A stretch of DNA of 13,189 nt from Desulfocurvus sp. (GTDB lineage: Bacteria > Desulfobacterota > Desulfovibrionia > Desulfovibrionales > Desulfovibrionaceae): contig NZ_JALNWM010000084.1 of assembly GCF_023230885.1 (NCBI RefSeq), positions 1 through 13,189 on the forward strand. The letters are read 5' to 3'. Positions within the stretch are counted from its first letter, which is position 1, and the number at the start of each line of letters is the position of its first letter. The notes beneath the pieces were generated by a model. That model saw only the letters and a list, made by a program, of their open reading frames with translations. It was not told where the DNA came from and searched no databases. Made by a program: the position numbers and the translations under genes. This document shows, one piece after another, positions 6,229 through 12,747 of this stretch.

Positions 6229-6240
6229 GTGGTTTATCCA
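6211..6240 (+). promoter_or_regulatory. Proposed promoter of the HMA-like/HAD gene pair
   Basis: TTGCCA (6211-6216) in the right repeat arm is followed after 18 bp by TATCCA (6235-6240), a weak -10. The geometry mirrors the minus-strand promoter, with six bases between the end of the arm and the -10 on each side. The expected start near 6247 gives a leader of about 46 nt. Confidence 0.35.
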
Positions 6241-6292
6241 TCGGGCGCCGCCCGGCGGCACCGCAGACACACCACCCGCAAGGACGGATCGC

Positions 6293-6607
6293 ATGGACCT
6301 CGCCACACTGTTCCAGGCCCGCCAGTACCTGACCATCAAGGCCCACTCCCCGGGCGCCCTGCGCCTGGGCGTCGACCCCGCCATCCTCGGCGACGCGCGC
6401 TTCAAGGCCCTGGCCTCGGGCGGCGCGCAGCTGCCCCCGGGCATCCTGGGCGTGGACGTGAGCATCTTCACCATGAGCGTGACCCTGCGCTACGACCCCG
6501 CGCGCCTGCCCGCCGGGCGGGTCGAGGACTTCTTCGGGGCCGACGAGCCCCGCGCCGACGCGGCCCTGGCCGCGCTGCAACAGACCCTGGAACAGGGCCG
6601 GGCCTGA
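6293..6607 (+). CDS. Small HMA-like domain protein
   Basis: This 104-aa soluble protein resembles the HMA2 type of heavy-metal-associated fold. The segment PGILGVDVSIFTMSVTLRYD (residues 49-68) followed by PARLPAGRVEDFF looks like the pattern of a strand, a turn, a V-x-Y-D-P strand and a helix seen in such domains. There is no cysteine at all, so the CxxC metal motif is absent and direct soft-metal binding is unlikely. The ATG at 6293 has AAGGA upstream. The stop is 11 bp before the next ATG, so the two genes form one unit. The partner gene encodes a P-type ATPase-like domain, and HMA domains are normally fused to such ATPases, so the pair looks like a split arrangement. The family assignment is by eye and should be tested. 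Confidence 0.6.
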   Translation: MDLATLFQARQYLTIKAHSPGALRLGVDPAILGDARFKALASGGAQLPPGILGVDVSIFTMSVTLRYDPARLPAGRVEDFFGADEPRADAALAALQQTLEQGRA

Positions 6608-6618
6608 GGCGACCGGCC

Positions 6619-7089
6619 ATGCTGCGCGCGGATATCCCGGGCTTCGGCGCTCTGGAGCTGACCCACCTCGTCCTGGACCTGAACGGCACGCTGACCGTGG
6701 ACGGCGAGCTGGTGCCGGGGGTCGCCGCGCGCCTGGAGGCCCTGGGCAGGCGGCTGTCCATCCACCTGGTCAGCGCCGACACCCGGGGCGACGCCGCACG
6801 GCTGGCCGCCGGGCTGGGCCTGGCCCTGGAGCCCCTGCCCGCGACGGGCCAGGCCGAGGCCAAGGCCGGGCTGGTGCGCGCCCTGGGGCCGCGCGGCTGC
6901 GTGGCCGTGGGCAACGGGCGCGTGGACGCGCCCATGCTGGCCCTGGCCCGGCTGGGCATCGCCGTGATCCTGGCCGAGGGCGCGGCGGGCGCGGCCCTGC
7001 TGGCCGCCGACGCCGTCTGCACCGACATCCGCGACGCCCTGGACCTGCTGCTCGTGCCCGAGCGGCTGACGGCCACCCTGCGCAGCTGA
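6619..7089 (+). CDS. Stand-alone HAD / soluble P-type ATPase-like protein
   Basis: This 156-aa HAD-superfamily protein resembles the soluble P-type ATPase group (COG4087 type), meaning the phosphorylation domain of a P-type ATPase without membrane segments. Motif I is DLNGTLTVDG: the nucleophile is D20, and N22 replaces the acid seen in ordinary HAD phosphatases, as in P-type ATPases (DKTGT). Motif II is probably VSAD at 51-54. Motif III is K82 (QAEAKAGLVRALG). Motif IV is GNGRVDAPML (98-107), like GDGxNDAPAL of P-type ATPases. No transmembrane helix or nucleotide-binding insertion is present. The ATG at 6619 follows GAGG in CTGAGGCGACC. It lies 11 bp after the HMA-like gene. Family members elsewhere show phosphatase activity; the physiological substrate is unknown. 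Confidence 0.82.
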   Translation: MLRADIPGFGALELTHLVLDLNGTLTVDGELVPGVAARLEALGRRLSIHLVSADTRGDAARLAAGLGLALEPLPATGQAEAKAGLVRALGPRGCVAVGNGRVDAPMLALARLGIAVILAEGAAGAALLAADAVCTDIRDALDLLLVPERLTATLRS

Positions 7090-7356
7090 CCCGCCCGCCC
7101 GTGCGGCCTGCCCGGGGCCTGGGCGGATTGCCCGGGCCTCGGCGCCTGCGCCCCGCACGGCCAGCCCCGTCGCGCCGCCGCCTCTGGCAGCGCCGCCCTC
7201 TGCCCTCCGCCCCGCGCGCGGCCGGCCCATGCGGGGGATATGATCGTGACCGCCCCGCCGTTCTTCTCCTCCAGTTCCCGGCCGGCCCGTCCCCCGCGCC
7301 GCCGCCCCGCGCGCGGCGCCCTTCCGGTTCGTCCCGTTTTGGGCTAGGCTCGGGCC
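7090..7356. other. Intergenic region with a possible three-way-junction fold
   Basis: These 267 bp contain no recognisable gene. Near the left end, 7099-7106 (CCGTGCGG) pairs with 7153-7160 (CCGCACGG). This encloses two further hairpins: GCCCGGG/CCCGGGC at 7110-7116 with 7131-7137, and GGCGC/GCGCC at 7141-7145 with 7148-7152. No T-tract follows. No clear promoter for the next gene was found. Confidence 0.4.
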
Positions 7357-8610
7357 ATGACCAGTTCCGACCGCCGCCGCCCCGCGCGGCCCGCGGGCGC
7401 CCGCGGGCCCGCCCCCGCCCGGCGCGCCGCGCGCCTGCCGGGCCTGGCCCTGGGGCCGCTGTGCCTGCTGCTGGCCGCGTGCAGAAGGGGCGACGCGGTG
7501 GGCGCCGCGCGCATGCTGTTCACGGGCGACGTGGCCGGGGCCCAGTGCATGGCCGCGGAGAAGGCCGTGCGCTACGCGGTGAACCCCCAGGCCCTGGCCT
7601 GGGATCTCAAGGCGTTCCGCGACCGCCTGGAGGGCTTTCGCAAGGCCGTGGACGGCATATGGGGGGAAAAGGACCGCGAGGAGCCCGGCCCGCGGCGCTA
7701 TGTGAAATACAGCGGGGAATACCGGAGCCGGGCGATGGTCGACTTCGACACCGGGGTGGTCACGGTGGAGACCGTGGACCAGAGGGCGCCCCTGGCCAGC
7801 CTGGAGGCCGCCGTGACGGCCACGGTCCTGGCCCCTGCGGACCCGCGCGCCGTGGACCTCTACTCCGCCTCGGAGATCACCCTGGGCGAGGAACCCTTCC
7901 TCTACGGGCAGGTCAAGGACTTCCAGGGCCAGGACATCCGCTGGGAATGGCGCGCCCGGCAGTTCGCCCGCGAGCTGGTGGCCCGGGGCACCGCCACGCG
8001 CACGGTCCGGGGCGGCGCGGGCCCGCAGCTGGCGCACGCCGTGCGCTTCGAGCTGGTTCCCGGCCACCTGCACCTGCGCGCCGCCAGATACGCCGCCCTG
8101 GTGCGCGAGCAGGCCCGGCGCTTCGCGGTCAGCGAAAACCTGATCTACGCCATCATGAAGACCGAAAGCGACTTCAACCCCTTCGCCGTCAGCTCCGCCC
8201 CGGCCTTCGGGCTGATGCAGATCGTGCCCGGCACCGCCGGGGCCGACGTGACCCGCATGCTCACGGGCAGCAAGGGCCAGCCGAGCAAGGAATTCCTCTT
8301 CGAGCCCGCGAACAACGTGCTCTACGGCACGGCCTACCTGCACATCCTGGACACGCGGCACCTGGCCGCCGTGACCGACCCCGTGGCGCGCGAATACTGC
8401 GTCATCGCGGCGTACAACGGCGGTTCCGGCGCCGTTCTGCGCAGCTTCGACGCCGACCGCGCCAAGGCCGCCGCGCGCATCAACGCCCTGGGCCCGGCCC
8501 GGGTGTACGAGCATCTGCGCTCCCGCCTGCCCGCCCAGGAAACGCGCCGCTACCTCGCCAAGGTCATGGAGGCCAAGAAGCTCTTCGTGGGCGTGGGCGC
8601 CCGGGGCTGA
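7357..8610 (+). CDS. mltC: Membrane-bound lytic murein transglycosylase, MltC type
   Basis: This lipoprotein cuts the glycan strands of peptidoglycan to give 1,6-anhydro-muropeptides. It has 417 aa, longer than the 359 of E. coli MltC. The Arg-rich N-terminus and hydrophobic stretch end in the lipobox LLAAC with C42, so it should be lipid-anchored in the envelope. Residues 65-235 form the MltC-type N-terminal domain (DFDTGVVTVETV). The SLT catalytic domain follows at about 243-400, with catalytic Glu270 in MKTESDFNPFAVS, GLMQIVP at 285-291 and the late motif VIAAYNGG. No closer start than ATG 7357 is available in frame before the lipobox. The ribosome binding site is weak. It ends 2 bp from a convergent gene, and the two stop codons share a small palindrome. 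Confidence 0.92.
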   Translation: MTSSDRRRPARPAGARGPAPARRAARLPGLALGPLCLLLAACRRGDAVGAARMLFTGDVAGAQCMAAEKAVRYAVNPQALAWDLKAFRDRLEGFRKAVDGIWGEKDREEPGPRRYVKYSGEYRSRAMVDFDTGVVTVETVDQRAPLASLEAAVTATVLAPADPRAVDLYSASEITLGEEPFLYGQVKDFQGQDIRWEWRARQFARELVARGTATRTVRGGAGPQLAHAVRFELVPGHLHLRAARYAALVREQARRFAVSENLIYAIMKTESDFNPFAVSSAPAFGLMQIVPGTAGADVTRMLTGSKGQPSKEFLFEPANNVLYGTAYLHILDTRHLAAVTDPVAREYCVIAAYNGGSGAVLRSFDADRAKAAARINALGPARVYEHLRSRLPAQETRRYLAKVMEAKKLFVGVGARG

Positions 8611-8612
8611 CC

Positions 8613-9404
8613 TCAGCCCCCGGCGCGCGCCGCCCGCGCGGCGAGGAACAGGGCGGGGTCGTTGGCGAAAAAGCCCGTGGCGCCGAGGTCCAGGGCCCGG
8701 GCCATGCCCTCGGGGGTGTTGGCCTCGGCGTAGACCCAGGGGAACAGGCCGTACCCCGCCGCGCGCACCCGCCCGGCCAGGGCGGGGTCCAGGGCGTCCA
8801 GCCAGGGGTGGAACGACGCGGCGCCGATGGCGCCAAGCAGCGCCAGGAAATCCACGTTGGCCTCGCCCTCGCACAGCAGGCCCAGGGGCAGGGCGGCGTC
8901 CAGCGAACGCAGGGCGACCAGGCTCTGGAGATTGAAGCTGGAAACCACCACCCGCTCCTGGAGGCCCATGCGCCGCACCAGCGCAGCCACCTGGCGCTCC
9001 ACGGGAACCACCCCCGGGGCCCAGGCCGGAACGCAGGCCGCCTCGGGCTTGATCTCGATATTCACCAGCACCCGGCGGCCCACGGCCTCCAGCACCTCCT
9101 CCAGCAGCGGCAGGCGCACGCCCGCGAACTGCGGGCCGAACCACGACCCGGCGTCCAGCCGGGCCAGCTCGCCCCAGGGCAGGGCGCTCACCGGCCCGTG
9201 GCCGTCGGTGGTCCGGTCCAGGGTGGCGTCGTGGATGACCACCAGCCGCCCGTCGGCGGACAGGGTCACATCCAGCTCCACGCCGTCGGCTCCGGCGGCC
9301 ACGGCGGCCTCGAAGGCGGGCATGGTGTTCTCGGGAAAGGCGGCGCTGTGGCCGCGATGGGCCCAGCACAGGGGCGCGGCGGCGCCAGGACGGGAGGCGG
9401 GCAT
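8613..9404 (-). CDS. Glycerophosphodiester phosphodiesterase
   Basis: This 263-aa GDPD-family TIM barrel hydrolyses glycerophosphodiesters to sn-glycerol 3-phosphate and an alcohol. Signature residues are the catalytic H16-R17 (WAHRGHS), E25-N26 (FPENT), metal ligands E43 and D45 (GVELDV), the second catalytic H58-D59 (VIHDATLDRTTDG) and E117-K119 (IEIKPE). The C-terminal part VYAEANTPEGMARALDLGAT is also typical. No signal peptide is seen, so it is probably cytoplasmic, like UgpQ. The start at 9402-9404 has GGAG seven bases upstream. An alternative ATG at 9470 overlaps the mqnC stop (ATGA) and would add 22 low-complexity residues. It lies downstream of mqnC on the same strand and is likely co-transcribed with it. 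Confidence 0.92.
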   Translation of the reverse strand: MPASRPGAAAPLCWAHRGHSAAFPENTMPAFEAAVAAGADGVELDVTLSADGRLVVIHDATLDRTTDGHGPVSALPWGELARLDAGSWFGPQFAGVRLPLLEEVLEAVGRRVLVNIEIKPEAACVPAWAPGVVPVERQVAALVRRMGLQERVVVSSFNLQSLVALRSLDAALPLGLLCEGEANVDFLALLGAIGAASFHPWLDALDPALAGRVRAAGYGLFPWVYAEANTPEGMARALDLGATGFFANDPALFLAARAARAGG

Positions 9405-9466
9405 GGCGGGCTCCGGGGTTGTACGCGCCGCGCGCGCGGCGCGCGGCGCCGGCGGACGGGGCGGGA

Positions 9467-10495
9467 TCATTCCAGCAGGGTGTAATCCATGGTCCTGCGG
9501 CGCGGGCTGAACCCGGCAGCCTCCACCAGCCGCCGCAGCTCGGCCTCGGGCAGCCGAAAATGCACGCCCGCCGCAGCCACCACGTTCTCCTCGATCATGG
9601 TCGAGCCGAAATCGTTGGCGCCCCACAGCAGGGCAAGCTGCCCGACCATCGGCCCCTGGGTGACCCACGATGCCTGCACCGAGGCCACATTGTCCAGATA
9701 CAGCCGCGACAGGGCCAGCGTCTTCAGGTAGTCCGTCGAGGACGCCTCGGGCGCGGACAGGCGCGTATTGGCGGGCTGGAAGGTCCAGGGGATGAAGGCC
9801 GTGAAGCCGCCGGTCTCGTCCTGGAGCGCGCGCAGGCGCTCCAGGTGCTCGATGCGCTCGTCCAGGGTCTCGCCCTGGCCGAACATCATGGTCGCCGTGG
9901 TGCGCAGGCCCTGGGCGTGGGCCTCGCGCATGACCGCCAGCCACTGCGCGGCGGTGCACTTGCGCGGCGAAACCAGGGTGCGCATGCGCTCGGTGAGGAT
10001 CTCCGCGCCGCCGCCGGGGATGGAGTCCAGCCCCGCCGCAACCAGGCGGCGGATGACCTCGCCGTGGCCCAGGCCCGTGCCCTGCCCCAGGAACCATATC
10101 TCCGTCGGCGAGAAGCCGTGTATGGCCACCTGCGGGAAGCGCTCCTTGAGGAAGGACAGCATGCCGGTATAGAAGTCCAGCCCCAGGTCGGGATGCATCC
10201 CCCCCTGGAGCAGGATCTGGTAACCGCCCAGCTCCACCGTCTCGCGGACCTTGGCCTCCAGTTCGTCCCGGGAGAGCACATAGCCCTGCGGATCGCCCGG
10301 GGCGCGGAAAAAGGCGCAAAAGCGGCAGCCCGACACGCAGACGTTGGTATAGTTGATGTTGCGGTCCACGATGTAGGTGACCACCGGGTCGGGATGCAGT
10401 TCCAGGCGCCTGGCGTGGGCCATGCGGCCCAGGGCGAACACGTCCTGGCTCTCATACAGGGTCCGGGCTCCCCCCGGGGTCAGGCGCTGGGTCAT
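9467..10495 (-). CDS. mqnC: Cyclic dehypoxanthinyl futalosine synthase (MqnC), radical SAM
   Basis: This radical SAM enzyme of the futalosine pathway of menaquinone synthesis turns dehypoxanthine futalosine into its cyclic form. It has 342 aa, the family length. The [4Fe-4S]/SAM motif is CVSGCRFC with C53, C57 and C60. Other conserved blocks are GGYQILLQGGMHPDLGLDFY, LDSIPGGGAEIL, TTATMMFGQGET and ETGGFTAFIPWTFQP. Others are LALSRLYLDNV, SWVTQGP and GANDFGSTMIEENVV. These favour MqnC over the related MqnE. The ATG at 10493-10495 has a strong GGAGG a few bases upstream. No other mqn gene is in the window, so the rest of the pathway must lie elsewhere. It diverges from the CoA-binding gene across 98 bp. 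Confidence 0.95.
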   Translation of the reverse strand: MTQRLTPGGARTLYESQDVFALGRMAHARRLELHPDPVVTYIVDRNINYTNVCVSGCRFCAFFRAPGDPQGYVLSRDELEAKVRETVELGGYQILLQGGMHPDLGLDFYTGMLSFLKERFPQVAIHGFSPTEIWFLGQGTGLGHGEVIRRLVAAGLDSIPGGGAEILTERMRTLVSPRKCTAAQWLAVMREAHAQGLRTTATMMFGQGETLDERIEHLERLRALQDETGGFTAFIPWTFQPANTRLSAPEASSTDYLKTLALSRLYLDNVASVQASWVTQGPMVGQLALLWGANDFGSTMIEENVVAAAGVHFRLPEAELRRLVEAAGFSPRRRTMDYTLLE

Positions 10496-10521
10496 CGATC
10501 CTCCACGGTGCTTGACGGGGC

Positions 10522-10540
10522 GTTGTTTTTCGCGGACAAC
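10522..10540. promoter_or_regulatory. Inverted repeat in the mqnC/CoA-binding divergent region
   Basis: GTTGT-N9-ACAAC (10522-10526 and 10536-10540) lies in the 98-bp region between divergent genes. It is a possible operator half-site pair. Half-sites this short can arise by chance, and no convincing -10/-35 pairs were found around it. Confidence 0.25.
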
Positions 10541-10593
10541 AGGGCACCCGGACCGGGGCGCCCCCCGGCTCCGGCCCATCCCCCGGAGACCGC

Positions 10594-11004
10594 ATGCTGT
10601 TCGACGATGAGCTAAGGGCCCTGCTCCAAAAGGTCAAGACCGTGGCCGTCATCGGCGCCGTGGACAAACCCGGCCGCCCGGTGGATATGGTCGGCCGCGC
10701 CCTGGCGGCCGCAGGGCTGGCCGTGATCCCCGTCCACCCCAAGCGCCGCGACGTGTGGGGCCTGCCGACCTATCCCTCCCTGGCCGAGGTGCCCGTGCCC
10801 GTGGACCTGGTGGACGTGTTCCGCGCCCCGGAGCACTGCGCCGCCCACGCCCGCGAAACCCTGGACCTGGCGCCCCGGCCCCTGGCCTTCTGGATGCAGT
10901 CGGGCATCGCCAGCCCCGAGGCCGGGGCCCTGCTGGCCGGATCGGGCATCCGCGTGGTGGAGGACGCCTGCCTGATGGTCGAGTGGCGGAGGCTTGGCCT
11001 GTGA
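10594..11004 (+). CDS. CoA-binding-fold protein (CoA_binding_2, YccU-like)
   Basis: This 136-aa Rossmann-fold protein is of the stand-alone CoA-binding type. Visible family features are KTVAVIGAVDKPGRPVDMVG (15-34), where the glycine-rich turn binds nucleotide in relatives, and AVIPVHPKRRDVWGLPTYPS (43-62). Further ones are VDLVDVFRAPE (70-80), LAFWMQSGIASPEA (97-110) and VVEDACLMVEW (121-131). The length matches the usual 130-150. The ATG at 10594 has GGAG nearby in CCGGAGACCGC. The stop overlaps the GTG start of the next gene by GTGA, so the two are translationally coupled. The physiological role of this family is poorly defined; CoA or acyl-CoA binding is inferred from the fold. Confidence 0.88.
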   Translation: MLFDDELRALLQKVKTVAVIGAVDKPGRPVDMVGRALAAAGLAVIPVHPKRRDVWGLPTYPSLAEVPVPVDLVDVFRAPEHCAAHARETLDLAPRPLAFWMQSGIASPEAGALLAGSGIRVVEDACLMVEWRRLGL

Positions 11005-11459
11005 CGGCCGGGAACGGGGAGGCCGTGGTCTTCGAATGCCGCATGTGCGGGCACTGCTGCGAGGGCACGGGGGGCATCGTGCTGGCCGCGCGCGACCGGC
11101 AGCGCCTGGCGGCCCACCTGGGCCTGGCCGAGGCGGCCATGACCGAGCGCTACGCCGAGGCCGTGGGCGGCAAGATCCGCCTGCGCTGCGGAGCCGACGG
11201 ATTCTGCGTCTTCTACAGCCAGAGCCGGGGCTGCACCGTGCACCCCGGGCGCCCGGACATCTGCCGGGCCTGGCCCTTTTTCCGCGGCAACCTCGTGGAC
11301 CGTTCCAGCTGGGAGATGATCCAGGACGACTGCCCCGGCGTGTGCGCCCCGGCGGGCCACGCGGAATTCCGCCGCCAGGGGTTGGCCTATGTGCGCGCCC
11401 TGGGCGTGGACGAAGCCGACGAGGGCGCACCCGGCGCCCTGCTGAACCTGCCCGACTGA
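11001..11459 (+). CDS. YkgJ-family CxxCxxCC metal-cluster protein
   Basis: This 152-aa protein belongs to the YkgJ/CxxCxxCC group, thought to bind zinc or iron through a cysteine cluster. Ten cysteines are present. C13, C16, C19 and C20 form ECRMCGHCC. C63, C69, C78 and C88 follow, the last three in DGFCVFY, RGCTVHPGRP and DICRAWPFF, and C111 and C115 lie in DDCPGVC. The spacing matches the family (CxxCxxCC ... C ... C.VH..RP..CR.wPf). The start is GTG at 11001, overlapping the previous stop as GTGA, with GGAGG eight bases upstream; no in-frame ATG lies upstream of the cluster. It is followed after 20 bp by the J-domain gene. Function is unknown; metal binding is from family knowledge. Confidence 0.88.
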   Translation: MTAGNGEAVVFECRMCGHCCEGTGGIVLAARDRQRLAAHLGLAEAAMTERYAEAVGGKIRLRCGADGFCVFYSQSRGCTVHPGRPDICRAWPFFRGNLVDRSSWEMIQDDCPGVCAPAGHAEFRRQGLAYVRALGVDEADEGAPGALLNLPD

Positions 11460-11479
11460 CCCGGGACGACGGGGACGAC

Positions 11480-12286
11480 GTGGACATCCGCGAGTGCTAC
11501 CGCATCCTGCGCCTGCCCAAGGGCGCCACACCGGACGACCTGAAGTCGGCCTTCCGCAAGCGCGCCTTCGAGCTGCACCCGGACCTGAACCCCGGCAACC
11601 CCCAGGCGCACACCGAATTCCAGAAACTCAACGAGGCCTATGTGCTGCTGCGCGAGGCCCTGGGCCAGGAGCCGCCCCCCCGCCCCGGGGCCGCCAGGCC
11701 CACGGCGGAGCAGGCCGAAGGCGCCGCGCGCTACCGGGCCCAGGCCGGGGCCCAGGCCCCGGGCAAGGGCGCCCAGCCCCCCGGAGCCGCCCCCGGAGCC
11801 GCCCCGGGCCAGGGCCCCCGGGCCGGAGCCGCCTCCGACGGGCGCTTTTTCTACCGCAAGGAGGAAGTGCTCCGGAACATCCTGAACGACCCCTTCGCGC
11901 GCAAGGTCTTCGAGGACATCTACAGCCAGATCCGCCAGGGCGCCCCGGCCGGGGCGCCGGGGGTCACGCGCAGCCGCAGCCTGGCCCTGCGCTGGGGCGA
12001 CCGCGAAATGTCCCTGGACCTGACCTTCGGCCTGTGGCGCGGGCTCAAGGGCTGGCTGCGCCGCCAGATGGACGACGAGCAGACCGTGCGCCTGCCCGCC
12101 GCCCAGCTCCTGCCCGGCAACCGCCTGCGCTTGCAGGTGCGCCGGGCCTGGTCCGGCGACCCGGTCACCGTGGAGGTGCCCATCCCGCCCGACTATGTGG
12201 TCGGCCGCGCCCTGCGTCTGCGCGGCCTGGGCCGCAAGCTCGGCCCTCTCAAGGGCGACCTCTACCTGCGGCTCATGGCCCTGTAG
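11480..12286 (+). CDS. J-domain protein with DnaJ-like C-terminal segment
   Basis: J-domain proteins stimulate the ATPase of DnaK-type chaperones. This one has 268 aa. Residues 4-62 are a J-domain with the essential HPD at 33-35 (ELHPDLNPGN) and the helix FQKLNEAYVLL. Residues 63-121 are a Pro/Ala/Gly-rich linker. Residues 122-157 include FFYRKEEVLRNILNDPFARK. The end, VTVEVPIPPDYVVGRALRLR (229-248) then GLGRKLGPLKGDLYLRL, matches the second substrate-binding strand set of DnaJ/CbpA (IP.G...G..lRl.G.G...GDLyl.l). There is no zinc finger and no Gly/Phe region, and only part of the usual C-terminal domain, so it is not housekeeping DnaJ. The start is GTG at 11480, with only a loose G-rich ribosome binding site. 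It sits 20 bp after the CxxCxxCC gene in the same operon. Confidence 0.85.
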   Translation: MDIRECYRILRLPKGATPDDLKSAFRKRAFELHPDLNPGNPQAHTEFQKLNEAYVLLREALGQEPPPRPGAARPTAEQAEGAARYRAQAGAQAPGKGAQPPGAAPGAAPGQGPRAGAASDGRFFYRKEEVLRNILNDPFARKVFEDIYSQIRQGAPAGAPGVTRSRSLALRWGDREMSLDLTFGLWRGLKGWLRRQMDDEQTVRLPAAQLLPGNRLRLQVRRAWSGDPVTVEVPIPPDYVVGRALRLRGLGRKLGPLKGDLYLRLMAL

Positions 12287-12747
12287 CCCGGCGCCGCGGG
12301 CGCCCCCGCGCCAATCCCCCCCGCCAGAAAACGGCCCCCCCCCGGCCGCCGCAAGGACGCCCGCAAGACGGGCGCGCGCCGCAGCAGCCGACCCGGTTCG
12401 CGGCGAAGGCCGCCCTGCCGCGCACCCGGGCCGCCCGCAGCCCGCCCGGAACGGCGCCCGGCCGCGCCAGCGGGAGGGACCAGGCCGCCTTCACATCCAA
12501 AACATGCCGTACGGCCTGGTTTTTCCGCCCCATCACGGCACGCCGGTTTTGGGCGGCCCGGGGGCTTGGGCTCCTCGCCCGGCCGGAGGCGCCGCCGCCC
12601 AGGGACGCAACCCGCCGCGCGCGTCACGGAAAAATGATTTGTCATCGCCTCCCATCCGTGCGAGTGAAACGGGCGCGCGAAGAACCCGGGCGCCGTGGTC
12701 CACACGGCCCGGACGCACGCCTCGCGCGAGAATCCAGAGGAGGACGC
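12287..12747. other. 461-bp intergenic region before the 101-aa gene
   Basis: I find no convincing gene here. The first ~210 bp are Pro/Arg/Ala-coding in all frames without motifs. A small hairpin GCCG-TA-CGGC with flanking AAAAC and GGTTTTT lies at 12499-12524 and may be a weak terminator for the upstream operon. A local A/T-rich patch around 12627-12645 (GGAAAAATGATTTGTCATC) may mark the promoter of the next gene, but no good -35/-10 pair could be assigned. Confidence 0.4.
12499..12524 (+). terminator. Possible weak terminator after the J-domain operon
   Basis: GCCG-TA-CGGC (12506-12515) is flanked by AAAAC on the left and GGTTTTT on the right, so the outer bases can also pair imperfectly, and the last five are T. 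The loop is very tight and the stem irregular. It lies about 210 bp after the J-domain stop. Confidence 0.3.

Noticed and set aside
6109..6474. Upstream extension of the M24 peptidase open frame
   Set aside because: It translates the inverted repeat and antisense of the HMA-like gene; the ATG at 6108 has a good ribosome binding site and the family-like N-terminus.
4729..6618. Plus-strand open frame leading into the HAD gene
   Set aside because: It is antisense to the M24 peptidase and lacks motifs; the HAD protein starts at 6619 after its own GAGG.
6490..9369. Very long minus-strand open frame opposite the HAD and mltC genes
   Set aside because: Composition is low complexity; the plus-strand proteins have intact motifs and lipobox, and the GDPD gene uses another minus frame.
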